64,000 nucleotides of DNA from UBA5239 sp040391785. Its GTDB lineage: Bacteria > Verrucomicrobiota > Lentisphaeria > Victivallales > Victivallaceae. The stretch lies in contig JBEBXH010000005.1 of NCBI GenBank assembly GCA_040391785.1, forward strand, positions 62,001-126,000. The letters are read 5' to 3'. The notes beneath the pieces are model-generated. The model had not been told where the DNA came from, searched no databases, and saw only the letters and a program-made list of their open reading frames with translations. Positions 1 through 9,324 of this stretch are shown here, one piece after another. Numbering within the stretch: the first letter of the stretch is position 1; each line of letters opens with the position of its first letter. A program made the translations under genes and the position numbers.

Positions 1-2345
1 TGCGCCATGAAATAGAGGCATATCGCCCGGAAGTGGGAAAATTCCGCCACCGGCGAAAGTTGCTCCGCTTTAACCCTGACTGCGGCGGTCCTGCTTCCGA
101 TCCGGGCCAGCGCCATGATCAGTACGTCGAGCTTGCCGGCGCAACGGCCGAATTGGCCCATGCCGTGATATTCCCAGCCTGAATCCCAGGCGGACGCGGC
201 AATCGTGTCCTCCAGCAGTTTCCGGCCCGCGTCATTGCCCAGAAATGCCAGCAATGCGGCGGTTTCCGGCGTGGGGTTCGAGGCGAAATCGCGCAGCGCT
301 TTCTCCACCGCCTTGCCCGGTTCGAGAAATGCGGAGGCCAGTTCCAGATGCGAATCATCGTTGTCGAAGCCGCCGAACGAATCTTCTTCGGTGAGGATTT
401 CAGGCGGCAGAATCTTGATTTCGACCAGTTTCTCCTGAAGCTTTCGGACCGGGATTTCGCGCAGGGATTTGCCCGATTCGGCGGCCATCGCCGCCGCGAG
501 TCCCGCGGCATAACCCTGATTCTGCACGTCGGGCTGCATCCGGACCAGCGGCATGCAGTCGCGGTGGGCGCTGATGCCGAGGCCGGTGACCAGCACCCCC
601 TCCCATCCCAGCGGCAGCAGCGAACGGTAGGGAACCTTGGCGAAATAGGGGTCGTGTTCCGTCGGCTTCAGCAGGAACATGGGATGACAGACGAAGCCGT
701 GGGTATCGAAATTGCTCCGGGCAATGACCACCGTATCGGAGTACTGGCGGTGAGCGAAAAAATCCATGGGCTGCAGCTCGATTTCGCCCAGGATGCGGCG
801 GCGCTCCCGGGTGTCGAGAATCTGCGCCACGTCGAAATGGCCAGCCCATTTATCGTGCGCCATGGTAAACGCCGCGGTGGCATCCACCACATCGCAGTCG
901 CACACAAACATATAATCGCTGTTAAAGCCCGGCCGGTCAAGCTCATAGGGCGGCAGCCCGGTACCCTGAACCGCGGGTTCGCCTTCCACCAGCGGACGGG
1001 TGGGGGCCCCGGCAGCGGCGGCCAGGTCGGCGTTGCCGCTGGCGTCCACGGAGACTTTGGCTTCGACGAGCTGGACGCCCCACGGGCCCGCCAGGATCGC
1101 GCCGCAAACCTTGTGGCCGTCTCTCAGCGCGCCGACGGTGAAGGTGTTGAACCGGACTTCGCAGCCCGCGTTTTTCAGTTCGCGCGTCAGCCAGGCGCTC
1201 TTGCGCTCCATTGGTGAATGACCTTTCAGCGGCACATAATTTTCGATCGGGGCCATATCGCCGATGCCGTAGTCGATTTCAGCGGTGAAGCCGCAGCAGT
1301 TGCCGAACCAGTAAGTGCCGATACGCCCGGCGGTGCAAATCCCCCCGGGGATGCTCAGTTTTTCGACGCAAAGCGTTTTCGCGCCGCTCCGGCCCGCTGC
1401 GATGGCGGCAGGGGCGCCCCCGGTTCCCGCGCCGCAAACCAGTACGTCATACGCGGCGTCGGCCGGCAATGAATTCAGTTCAAACGGTACCGTCCGGCAG
1501 TCACGCCAGCGGAAAAGCGTGTCGACCGAAACCGCGTCGAGGGCCGTGTCACCGGCTTTTTCCCGGAACGACCATTTTGTCCCAAGCTCATTGGCTTCAA
1601 CCATGGCCGCCACCTCCGCCGCATCGGCGGAATCGGCGAAAACCGGAAATGCCTTCGAGGCCGGTTGGTAGACGGGTTTCTGCGCGAAATGCCAGATGCA
1701 TTCGTCGGCGATCCGCAGCGTTTCCGGGCTCCAGATACGGGTGCGCATTTCGAGGTCGATCTGGCTCAGCTCGGCCACTGAACCGGATTTCAGCTGATAC
1801 TGTTTTTCCACGCGCCAATGCGGGTATTTCCCCTCGGCGACCAGTTCCGCGCGGTCGAAATTCGACGCGGAAACACCGCCGAGAGCGTGCAGCTCAACCG
1901 TACAGCTGCCGCTTTTTTCCACCGTCGCGCCCAGGATATTATGTTTCAGCGCATTGACGACGGTTTTGGCAGCAATGGCGAAAAAACCGCTGCGCCCGGC
2001 GAACAGGCAGCCGCGGACATGGCCGGATTCGTCGTACATCGGTGCGACCGGCTGATTCTCGTAGAGGTATTCGACACCGGCCGAAATAAGCGCGGAATCG
2101 AGCAGCTGTTTGGCCCCGGCCGGGTTGATATTGCTGAGCGAGAAACCGAACTCGAGCAGCGATGAAATTTTCTTGATATCCAGTTCCAGTCCGGCGCAGA
2201 TATCCTCTCCGAAATACGAATAGGGAGTGACGCAATACACGCTCCGGAAGTTCCGGCGCAACGCCACCGCCAGACGGCAGGCCGCCACAGTTCCGCCCAC
2301 GATCAGGCAATCGGTTTCGGCAATCAGGGGTACATTGATTTTCAT
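1..2345 (-). CDS. FAD-dependent oxidoreductase, partial (3' end beyond the left edge)
   Basis: I translated the minus strand from the ATG at 2345 to base 1 and found no stop, so at least 781 residues are present and the C-terminus lies outside the window. A full dinucleotide-binding motif (YDVLVCGAGTGGAPAA) sits near residue 297, followed by an acidic strand end (CVEK) and a GGICTAGRIG segment typical of FAD_oxidored (PF12831) proteins. The first 50 residues (DCLIVGGTVAACRLAVAL) look like a second, degenerate Rossmann start. The last ~150 visible residues are helical and could be HEAT-like. The start has AGGA upstream. It lies 15 nt after the next oxidoreductase gene (2361-3653), so the two are probably cotranscribed, downstream gene last. 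The substrate is unknown; in this family reduced sugars or small metabolites are possible. Confidence 0.85.
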   Translation of the reverse strand, partial: MKINVPLIAETDCLIVGGTVAACRLAVALRRNFRSVYCVTPYSYFGEDICAGLELDIKKISSLLEFGFSLSNINPAGAKQLLDSALISAGVEYLYENQPVAPMYDESGHVRGCLFAGRSGFFAIAAKTVVNALKHNILGATVEKSGSCTVELHALGGVSASNFDRAELVAEGKYPHWRVEKQYQLKSGSVAELSQIDLEMRTRIWSPETLRIADECIWHFAQKPVYQPASKAFPVFADSADAAEVAAMVEANELGTKWSFREKAGDTALDAVSVDTLFRWRDCRTVPFELNSLPADAAYDVLVCGAGTGGAPAAIAAGRSGAKTLCVEKLSIPGGICTAGRIGTYWFGNCCGFTAEIDYGIGDMAPIENYVPLKGHSPMERKSAWLTRELKNAGCEVRFNTFTVGALRDGHKVCGAILAGPWGVQLVEAKVSVDASGNADLAAAAGAPTRPLVEGEPAVQGTGLPPYELDRPGFNSDYMFVCDCDVVDATAAFTMAHDKWAGHFDVAQILDTRERRRILGEIELQPMDFFAHRQYSDTVVIARSNFDTHGFVCHPMFLLKPTEHDPYFAKVPYRSLLPLGWEGVLVTGLGISAHRDCMPLVRMQPDVQNQGYAAGLAAAMAAESGKSLREIPVRKLQEKLVEIKILPPEILTEEDSFGGFDNDDSHLELASAFLEPGKAVEKALRDFASNPTPETAALLAFLGNDAGRKLLEDTIAASAWDSGWEYHGMGQFGRCAGKLDVLIMALARIGSRTAAVRVKAEQLSPVAEFSHFRAICLYFMA

Positions 2346-2360
2346 TTTTTTATCCTGTGG

Positions 2361-3653
2361 TTAGCGTACTTTGGGAATGGCGTTTTTCAGGGCGGAAATA
2401 TCGATTTTTCGGATGTCGCCGGTGCTTAAGGCGAGGCCGGCGGCGGCTCCCGCGCCCTGTCCGGTCAGGAAGCACCCGGAAATGACCCGGATCGAGGCTT
2501 GTACCGCCCGGTCGGAACAGATGCAGCGCCCCGCCACCAGCAGGTTGTCCACGCCCTGTGCGCAGAGCGAACGGTAGGGCACGCCGTAGCTTTCGCCCGG
2601 TTCATAACGGGTTTGCGTCATGCGTTCTTCGACCATTTTCTGCTCTTTGGCGTCGGTGCTGGAGGAGTGGATGTCGACCGGATAGGAGAAGCGGCCGATT
2701 TCGTCGTCGAATATGGCGCGCTTCAGGTAGTCTTCCATATTCAGCTGGTAGTCGCAACTGACGCGGCGCGTTTCGCGCATGCTCAGCAGCGAGGCGGTAT
2801 TCACCAGGTCGGCCTTGGCGAAGCCCGGCACGTATTCGCGGTAAAAATTGAAGTAGGTCAGCGCCAGGCGGCGGCCCTCGATATATGCCCTGGTCACGTC
2901 GCTTTCGTCAATGCAATTGGTCCCGTAAATGTGGCCGAGGTTGCCGCCGACGGAGCCGTGGCCGTAGGCGCGGACGCCCACGAAGTGGTATTCCGGCACG
3001 GGCGCCTTGCCCTCGTCCTGAAGCTTGAGCCAGATGCTGCGCGGGGTGGTGCCGAGCTTCATTTCCAGCGCGTACAGTGCTTCGAGATCCACGTTTGAAT
3101 ACTGGATGCAGAGGGTCGGGCTCATGGTGTTGCCGTCCTTGTCGCCGAACTCAAAGGGGACGCCGGCAAAGGCGGAGACCGCACCGTCGCCGGTGGCGTC
3201 GATAAAGATTTTGCCTTTCACGGCTTTCAGCCCCTGCGAGGTGGCGGCGATGACGCTGTCGATGCGGCTGTCCTCGCGGTTGACGGCGGCGATTTTCACG
3301 TCATAAAAGATGCGGACGCCGGCTTCTTCGAGCTTGTCGTCGTAAATGCGCTTCATGATTTCCGGGTCGGTCGTCTGCCAGCTGTAGCTGCGTTCGATGC
3401 CCATCTGACGGCACGATTCTTCGACGATTTCCTTGCAGATCGCGCTGGTGAAAACCTGATCCTCGCGGTGCCCCACGTAGATCATCGGCACCAGTCCCAG
3501 CGTTCCCTGACCGCCACAGGCGCCGCCTTTTTCCAGCAGCACGACTTTGTGCCCTGCCCGGGCGGCTGTCAGGGCTGCCGCCGCACCGGCCGGACCGCCG
3601 CCGCACACGATGATTTCAGATTCCGGCAACACCGGTAAATTATTGATATTCAT
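2361..3653 (-). CDS. FAD-dependent oxidoreductase (FAD_oxidored family)
   Basis: This is a 430-residue soluble flavoprotein. The N-terminal FAD-binding Rossmann motif is IIVCGGGPAGAAAALTAARAG, about residues 14-34 (shown here split as IIVCGGGPAGAA and AALTAARAG), followed by VVLLEKGGACGGQGT, which matches the FAD_oxidored/HdrA-like family. A later IFIDATGDGAVSAFAGVP segment is the second conserved FAD contact, and a C-terminal NLLVAGRCICSDRAVQAS segment with a GQGAGAAAGLAL helix closes the FAD domain. The start has AAGGAG 8 nt upstream. It is the first gene of a two-gene minus-strand unit with the partial oxidoreductase. No signal peptide is visible. Function beyond flavin-dependent redox chemistry cannot be read from the sequence. 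Confidence 0.88.
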   Translation of the reverse strand: MNINNLPVLPESEIIVCGGGPAGAAAALTAARAGHKVVLLEKGGACGGQGTLGLVPMIYVGHREDQVFTSAICKEIVEESCRQMGIERSYSWQTTDPEIMKRIYDDKLEEAGVRIFYDVKIAAVNREDSRIDSVIAATSQGLKAVKGKIFIDATGDGAVSAFAGVPFEFGDKDGNTMSPTLCIQYSNVDLEALYALEMKLGTTPRSIWLKLQDEGKAPVPEYHFVGVRAYGHGSVGGNLGHIYGTNCIDESDVTRAYIEGRRLALTYFNFYREYVPGFAKADLVNTASLLSMRETRRVSCDYQLNMEDYLKRAIFDDEIGRFSYPVDIHSSSTDAKEQKMVEERMTQTRYEPGESYGVPYRSLCAQGVDNLLVAGRCICSDRAVQASIRVISGCFLTGQGAGAAAGLALSTGDIRKIDISALKNAIPKVR

Positions 3654-3766
3654 GGATAAAGCTCCTTATATATTTTACTTCTGGATTTGCTATATAATAT
3701 ACCATTTTTCTCAATGAAAAGATATGGACTTTTTTGCCGTTTTGTTGTACTATTATCACAAGTGCA

Positions 3767-3798
3767 ATAAAAAAGGCGACCGGTTTCGCGGCCGCCTT
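3767..3798 (-). terminator. Rho-independent terminator of cysK
   Basis: On the minus strand the stem AAGGCGGCCG / CGGTCGCCTT (one mismatch) encloses a CGAAAC loop and is followed by a run of six T. It begins 18 nt after the cysK stop codon at 3817. Confidence 0.8.
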
Positions 3799-3816
3799 GC
3801 AAGTACAGGGTGGAAA

Positions 3817-4737
3817 TTATTGCTGTTGGAACAGCGGGGTGGAGAGATACCGCTCGCCGGTGTCGCAGATCACCGTGACGATCATCTTGCCGTGATTGTC
3901 GAGGCGCTCGGAGAGCTTGCGCGCGGCGGCGATATTCGCGCCGGAGCTGATGCCGCACAGAACAGAGGACTGCTGCGCCGCATCCTGAGCCGCTTCCATG
4001 GCTTCGGCATCGGTAATCGTGAGGATTTCATCCACGACCGAGTGATCGAAATTGACGGGAACAAAGCCGGGCCCGATCCCCTGGATGGCATGCTTGCCGG
4101 GGCGCTGTCCGCTGAGGACCGCCGAGGTGGCGGGTTCGACGGCGACAATCTTGATTTTCGGGTTCTTTTCCTTGAGGTAACGGCCGACTCCGGTAATGGT
4201 GCCGCCGGTGCCGACGCCCGCCACGAAAATATCGACCTTGCCTTCGGTGTTTTCCCAGATTTCGGGGCCGGTGGTCAGGTAATGCGCTTCGGGATTGGCG
4301 GGATTTTCAAACTGCCGCGCCAGATAAGCGCCGGTCAGGGAAAAAGCGAGTTCTTCGGCCTTGGCCAGCGACCCTTTCATGCCTTCCTGCGGGGGAGTGA
4401 GCACGACTTCGCCGCCGAGGTGGGTGATCAGCGCACGGCGCTCGAGCGACATCGACTCCGGCATCGTCAGGATCAGCCGGCAGTTGACGGCCATCGCGGC
4501 CATGGCCAGCCCGATTCCCATATTGCCGCTGGTGGCTTCGATAATCGTGCCGCCGGGACGTAGCGCGCCGCTCTTCATGGCTCTCTGGACGATATTCCAT
4601 GCCGGACGGTCCTTGATGCTGCTGATGGGGTTGAAATATTCCAGTTTGGCCCATACGGATGCTTCATTGTGGTTGCGGCAAAGCTGCAGAAGCGGGGTAT
4701 TTCCGATGCAATCAACGATTCTGGTGTACGCTTTCAT
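3817..4737 (-). CDS. cysK: Cysteine synthase (O-acetylserine sulfhydrylase)
   Basis: A 306-residue PLP enzyme that replaces the acetyl group of O-acetylserine with sulfide to give cysteine. The PLP lysine is K42 in NPISSIKDRPA, the substrate loop is EATSGNMGIGLA (residues 67-78), and the phosphate-cradling glycine loop is GVGTGGTITG (174-183). Length matches CysK/CysM. The SSIKDR form and ATSGN loop fit OASS rather than cystathionine beta-synthase, and no C-terminal CBS or regulatory domain is present. It is monocistronic, with a sigma70-like promoter at 4769-4796 and a strong terminator. It is divergent from the tandem membrane-protein genes. CysM-type specificity cannot be excluded from sequence alone. 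Confidence 0.94.
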   Translation of the reverse strand: MKAYTRIVDCIGNTPLLQLCRNHNEASVWAKLEYFNPISSIKDRPAWNIVQRAMKSGALRPGGTIIEATSGNMGIGLAMAAMAVNCRLILTMPESMSLERRALITHLGGEVVLTPPQEGMKGSLAKAEELAFSLTGAYLARQFENPANPEAHYLTTGPEIWENTEGKVDIFVAGVGTGGTITGVGRYLKEKNPKIKIVAVEPATSAVLSGQRPGKHAIQGIGPGFVPVNFDHSVVDEILTITDAEAMEAAQDAAQQSSVLCGISSGANIAAARKLSERLDNHGKMIVTVICDTGERYLSTPLFQQQ

Positions 4738-4768
4738 TCTCTTGTCCTACAAAATAATCTTTAACGTA

Positions 4769-4796
4769 AACATAGCGCAATAGTTACAAATGTCAA
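4769..4796 (-). promoter_or_regulatory. Promoter of cysK
   Basis: On the minus strand TTGACA (4791-4796) and TATGTT (4769-4774) are separated by 16 nt. The -10 ends about 31 nt before the cysK ATG at 4737, which has an AGGA Shine-Dalgarno. Confidence 0.6.
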
Positions 4797-4920
4797 ACCG
4801 GGAATGGTGGAAACCTGACAAATATGTAATATAATTTGACAAACGGGCCAAATAGTTTTCATTGCTGTTTGATAAGTCGTCGATCCCGGTTAAATTATGT
4901 CTGATAAAGCAGGGGCTACT

Positions 4921-6900
4921 ATGAACAGGCAGATTGACAAGTTGATGATGTACCGTTTCTGGGTGGGGACCGCCATTACTGTTTTGCTTATGAGTATTAC
5001 CGGGGCGATTGTTTATTGGTTGACCCGGGAGGCTACTCCGGAAATGATCGAAGACTTCGCCCGGCTGTTTCCGCCCAGGAGCCGGGAAGCTTTGCGGCCG
5101 GAGTTCAAAGAACAATGGGCTTTTTACTGGTGTGTTTTCACGCTGCCTTTGTGGGGTTTTGCCGCTTATCAGATTGTCCGGCGGCTGAACCGGATCAATT
5201 CTTTGGTTTTTCAGGGAATTTTGTGGTTCATTCCGGTCTGGAGCATTGGCGCCATGGTGATGAGCCGTGAATACTTTGAGTTCATGTTCAAGCCTCTGAT
5301 GGGAATCGGTGCAGTTGTGGCGCCGGTTATGGCGATATTGTTTGCCTGGATTCTCTATAAAAAGAAAATCCGCATCAATAAATGGTGGTGGTTTGGGGCA
5401 GGTATGTTGTTGTTTGTCCTGCAGGTCTACACGACCAGGATATTTTTTCCTGAATATGTCAATTATGTCGGGCGTTGGCATTTCGGCGTTGTTTCGCAGG
5501 CGGTGTCCATTGCCTCGACCGGATTGCTGTCCTGTTCCCAATATGGCTATTTCGCGTATTTTCTGCTGCCGTTTATGGCCCTGACCGGTTTTTCCGTGAT
5601 CAAGCTCAGTTTGGTGATGGGAGTATTGTATGCGACTGCCATGGGATGCTTGTTGTGGGTGCTTGTCAAGGTATTGAATCGCAAATGGCTGGTATTGGCG
5701 GCGGCGATGACTTTGGCCTTGACTTACAGTGCAATTTCACTTCATGTCAGCGACTTCGACCCGTATTTCCAGTATCATCCGATCCGTACATTCTGGCCGT
5801 GCTGTACCCTCCTGGCCGCTTTTCTGATTGCACGAAAATCGCGGCCGCTGAGAGGCGGAATCATTGGCGGGGTTATGGCGGCTGTGGCATTGTTCTGGAA
5901 TATCGACTCTGGTGTGGTTCTTTGTGTGGCGTTTCCCGCATGGTTCGGCTGGAACGCTTTCTGCCGCCGCGACCGTTCCTGGTGGATCGCACTGCTGGCC
6001 AATGTGGTTTCGATTATCGGCATGACGGCCTGTATTTTGACGGTTTTTTCCTTTTGGAATGGCGGTATGCTGAGCCTGACGGAGATTACGAAGTTTCAAA
6101 GAGTTTTTATGTATGGTTATTTTCTGCTGCCGATGCCTTTCGTGTTGCACGTATGGTCACTGGTGGCACTGCTTTATGTGACGGCCTTTTTGCTTGGTGT
6201 CTGGTGTGTTTACCGGAATCCGGCAGGTATTCGCGGGCAGATGTACTTTATGCTCGGCTTGATCGGCATTGGCATTTTCCCATACTACCAGGGGCGTTCC
6301 GCCGATGGCAATTTGGTCAATATCTCATATCTTGCCGTGGTTATAATGGTATTGTGGATCGATGCGCTGAGTACTTCGGTGAAACGGTTGCGTCTGCGCA
6401 CTCCACTGCTTTGGCCGTGGTTGACCATGGTTATTGCCTTGGGTATGTTCTGCGGTGTATACTTGTATGATTTGCCGGTCACGATCAAGCTTGTCGGTCA
6501 GATCACCGGCCGGTTTACCGACCGCAAACCCGAATATTATGCGGATATACAATTCATCAGGGAACACGCTCCGGCCGATAAAGTAGCCAATATCATTGGC
6601 GAGGGACAGGGTTTCTATTCGCTTGAGTGCGGCCTTACTCCGGGTTTTCTGCCGTTCAATTATGGAGAAGTGATTATGCGGAGCGATTTCGCATATCTGC
6701 TGGAAAATCTGGTGGTATCGCAGCGGCCGCTTTTTGTCACGGCTCGCAGGCTTGCCCATGAGTGGGAACCGCCGGAAGAATACTTCGAACAGTTTTTCGA
6801 TCTGAAAGCTGTGTCGCCGAGCGGCAAGGTCCGCTATTACCTCCCAAAACCTCTCGAGTCCATAGAACTGAACAGGAATTCGCATGAACAGACAGATTGA
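4921..6900 (+). CDS. Multi-spanning membrane protein, tandem paralogue 1
   Basis: About 659 residues with roughly 11-13 hydrophobic spans and a C-terminal soluble tail of about 130 residues. I chose the ATG at 4921, not an upstream in-frame ATG at 4897, because it has AGGGG upstream and gives MNRQIDKLMMYRFW, the same N-terminus as the next gene. The conserved central segment DFDPYFQYHPIRTFWPC and the tail (ITGRFTDRKPEYY, LVVSQRPLFVTAR, AVSPSGKVRYYLPKPL) are shared with that gene. Size and topology resemble GT-C type polyprenol-sugar glycosyltransferases, but I see no diagnostic motif, so the function is unassigned. Its stop overlaps the start of the paralogue, indicating translational coupling. 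Confidence 0.85.
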   Translation: MNRQIDKLMMYRFWVGTAITVLLMSITGAIVYWLTREATPEMIEDFARLFPPRSREALRPEFKEQWAFYWCVFTLPLWGFAAYQIVRRLNRINSLVFQGILWFIPVWSIGAMVMSREYFEFMFKPLMGIGAVVAPVMAILFAWILYKKKIRINKWWWFGAGMLLFVLQVYTTRIFFPEYVNYVGRWHFGVVSQAVSIASTGLLSCSQYGYFAYFLLPFMALTGFSVIKLSLVMGVLYATAMGCLLWVLVKVLNRKWLVLAAAMTLALTYSAISLHVSDFDPYFQYHPIRTFWPCCTLLAAFLIARKSRPLRGGIIGGVMAAVALFWNIDSGVVLCVAFPAWFGWNAFCRRDRSWWIALLANVVSIIGMTACILTVFSFWNGGMLSLTEITKFQRVFMYGYFLLPMPFVLHVWSLVALLYVTAFLLGVWCVYRNPAGIRGQMYFMLGLIGIGIFPYYQGRSADGNLVNISYLAVVIMVLWIDALSTSVKRLRLRTPLLWPWLTMVIALGMFCGVYLYDLPVTIKLVGQITGRFTDRKPEYYADIQFIREHAPADKVANIIGEGQGFYSLECGLTPGFLPFNYGEVIMRSDFAYLLENLVVSQRPLFVTARRLAHEWEPPEEYFEQFFDLKAVSPSGKVRYYLPKPLESIELNRNSHEQTD

Positions 6901-8833
6901 CAAGTTGATGATGTACCGTTTCTGGACGGGGACCGGGATTACGCTGATATTGATGGCGCTCTCGGGCATGATCGTATACACCTTGACGAGTGAGATTCCT
7001 GCCGAAAAATTGATCAAAGCCGTTGCCCTGATCCCTGAGTGGACCCGGGAACATTTGCGTCCGGAGCGAAAGGAAAACCATGCATTTCTATGGTGTGTGG
7101 CGACATTGCCGCTGTGGGGACTGGCTGCTTATGCAATTGTGATACGTTTGAAGAAAGTCAACCCGGTAATTTATTGGGGTATGGCTTTTGGGGTTGCGGC
7201 CTGGAGTGTGTTTGTGTGTTGCAGGAGCCCGCTGTTTATGGAATTGCTGTTCAAACCCCTGGGTGGGGTGGGTGCGGCCTGGGCGATATTGACGGCTGGG
7301 CTCTTCGTTTGGTTATTGCTGCGGAGGGTGAATTACCTGAATAAATGGATCTGGTTTGTCCTGGGGATGGCGCTTGTACTTCTGCAGATTTACACGACCC
7401 GGATCTATTTCCCCGAATATGTGAATTATGTGGACAGGGGTCATTTCGGAGTGCTGACGCAGACGATATCGATTGCGGCGTCCGGGGTTTTTGCACCGTC
7501 ACAATATGGATTCTATGCGTATTTCCTGTATCCGTTCTGGGCGGTATTCGGCGGTTCGGCGGTCAAGGTCAGTCTGGTTATGGGGTTGTTGTTTTTCATC
7601 GAAACCGGGGCTTTGCTGTGGCTGCTGACGATGGAGACCAGAAATAAATGGCTGGTTTTTGCCGCGGCTGCCGCATTGACTTTGGTATCGGGAAGCGTCA
7701 TTTCACTGCATATGGGGGATTTTGACCCTTATTTTCAGTACCATCCGATCCGGTCATTCTGGCCGTGTCTGCTGCTGCTTGCCGTTTATCTGGTGGCCGG
7801 GAGCAAAAAGAAACCGCTGAAAGGCGCGGCAGTAACCGGTTTGGCCGCCGGAACCGCATTGCTGTGGAATCTGGACTCCGGACTGGTGGTTTGCCTTGCT
7901 TCGCTGGGCTGGTTTGGCTGGAATGCTTTTTGCCGGCGGCAGCGCGACTGGTACCTGGCGTTGGGCGGCAATGCCGGGGGAATCGCTGTTTCCGTGCTGT
8001 TCTGGTATGGCGTTTTTTCGTTGTGGAACGGCGCGCCCGTGAGCCTCAGCGGGAGTACGGAACATCAGCGGGTATTTTATATGATCGGCTATTATATGCT
8101 GCCCATTCCTTCGCTATTCAACATATGGACACTGGTGGCTCTGGTTTACGTCGTGGCCTTACTGGCCGGGGTATGGCTGGTTTACCGGAGGCCGGATGAT
8201 CTCAGGGGGCAGATTTATCTGCTGGCCGGAATGCTGGGCATCGGGCTTTTCGTATATTACCAGGGGCGCTCCTCCGATGGTAACCTGATCAACGTTTCAT
8301 ATCTGGCATTTATCATCATGGTTCTGTTTATCGACTCCATGTCTGCCATGATCCGGTCAACCCGGCGGACTCCGCTGATTCTGCCGTGGCTGACTATGGT
8401 CGGAGTACTGGGCATGCTGGCTGGAACATATATCTGTAATCTGCCGGTCAATGCCAAACTGGTCGGGCAGATTACCGGGCGCATTTCCGACCGCAAACCC
8501 GAATATTACGAGGATTTCAAATTCATCCAGGAACATGCGCCGGCCGATAAAATCGCCAATATCATCGGTGCCGGACAGGGTTTTTATTCAATCGAGACCG
8601 GATTGTGCCCTGGATTTCTGCCCTTCAACTATATGGAAATGATAACAGTACCCGATTTCGAATACCTGCTGGAAAACCTGGTGGTATCGCAGCGTCCGCT
8701 CTTCGTCACGGCCCGTAAGTTTGTGTACGACTGGGAGCCGCCGGAACAATACTTCAACCAATTCTTTGAGCTGAAAGCCGTCTCGCCGAGCGGCAAAGTC
8801 CGCTACTACCTCCCCAAACCCCTGAATCAATAG
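6884..8833 (+). CDS. Multi-spanning membrane protein, tandem paralogue 2
   Basis: A 649-residue integral membrane protein that is plainly a duplicate of the preceding gene: same start (MNRQIDKLMMYRFW), same GDFDPYFQYHPIRSFWPC segment, the same NIIGAGQGFYSIE stretch and the same YYLPKPL end. AGGA precedes its ATG, which lies 17 nt inside the upstream gene. Multiple hydrophobic spans cover residues ~15-520; the remainder is a soluble tail. A GT-C-like glycosyltransferase or a sugar/lipid flippase role is possible by topology only. Its 3' end overlaps the convergent gene at 8827 by 7 bp, so the two transcripts have complementary ends. Confidence 0.85.
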   Translation: MNRQIDKLMMYRFWTGTGITLILMALSGMIVYTLTSEIPAEKLIKAVALIPEWTREHLRPERKENHAFLWCVATLPLWGLAAYAIVIRLKKVNPVIYWGMAFGVAAWSVFVCCRSPLFMELLFKPLGGVGAAWAILTAGLFVWLLLRRVNYLNKWIWFVLGMALVLLQIYTTRIYFPEYVNYVDRGHFGVLTQTISIAASGVFAPSQYGFYAYFLYPFWAVFGGSAVKVSLVMGLLFFIETGALLWLLTMETRNKWLVFAAAAALTLVSGSVISLHMGDFDPYFQYHPIRSFWPCLLLLAVYLVAGSKKKPLKGAAVTGLAAGTALLWNLDSGLVVCLASLGWFGWNAFCRRQRDWYLALGGNAGGIAVSVLFWYGVFSLWNGAPVSLSGSTEHQRVFYMIGYYMLPIPSLFNIWTLVALVYVVALLAGVWLVYRRPDDLRGQIYLLAGMLGIGLFVYYQGRSSDGNLINVSYLAFIIMVLFIDSMSAMIRSTRRTPLILPWLTMVGVLGMLAGTYICNLPVNAKLVGQITGRISDRKPEYYEDFKFIQEHAPADKIANIIGAGQGFYSIETGLCPGFLPFNYMEMITVPDFEYLLENLVVSQRPLFVTARKFVYDWEPPEQYFNQFFELKAVSPSGKVRYYLPKPLNQ

Positions 8834-9324
8834 GGCATCAGGCGCATCAGCACGAGTATCAGCGTGGCGGAACCGGCGAGTATCATATAAATCTCCATCC
8901 ATGCGACGCAGCACCTGATTGGAATCGAATCGTTATTTTTATACAGATGCATGACCGGAAAGTAATTCATGGCGATCAATGCCCCGGCGGCAGCCAGTAC
9001 CACCACCACAATAATGGGATGTTCCGCTCTAAATAAATTCAACATGACATCCATCTGGCCGAAAAATCCTGTGATTGTGCAGCCGCCCAGCAGCGATATG
9101 ACCAGGCTTCCGGCCATGAACGCAATCAAGGTTGTCTTTTTCAACGCCGGAGTCGTCTTGCCGCATAAACCCGAAACCGTGCAGCATAGTCCCAATACTG
9201 CCGGCACCGCCGCCAGACCGAAAGCAGCGACTACGCTCCATGGAGGCTCCCCGATTTCTTTCAGAAGCCATACGATAAAAAAGAGAGTGGCCACTGGTAT
9301 GACCAATCCCGGAATGGTTTTCAT
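8827..9324 (-). CDS. Small membrane protein of unknown function
   Basis: A 165-residue protein with four predicted membrane helices (near residues 4-22, 30-50, 64-88 and 97-117) and a fifth at the C-terminus (MEIYMILAGSATLILVLM). I chose the ATG at 9324 because it forms a 4-nt ATGA overlap with the stop of the upstream gene; a GTG 27 nt earlier is possible. The cysteine content is high for a membrane protein (CCTVSGLC, RCCVAWME). No family was recognised. It is coupled to the 9321-9902 gene. Confidence 0.7.
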   Translation of the reverse strand: MKTIPGLVIPVATLFFIVWLLKEIGEPPWSVVAAFGLAAVPAVLGLCCTVSGLCGKTTPALKKTTLIAFMAGSLVISLLGGCTITGFFGQMDVMLNLFRAEHPIIVVVVLAAAGALIAMNYFPVMHLYKNNDSIPIRCCVAWMEIYMILAGSATLILVLMRLMPY

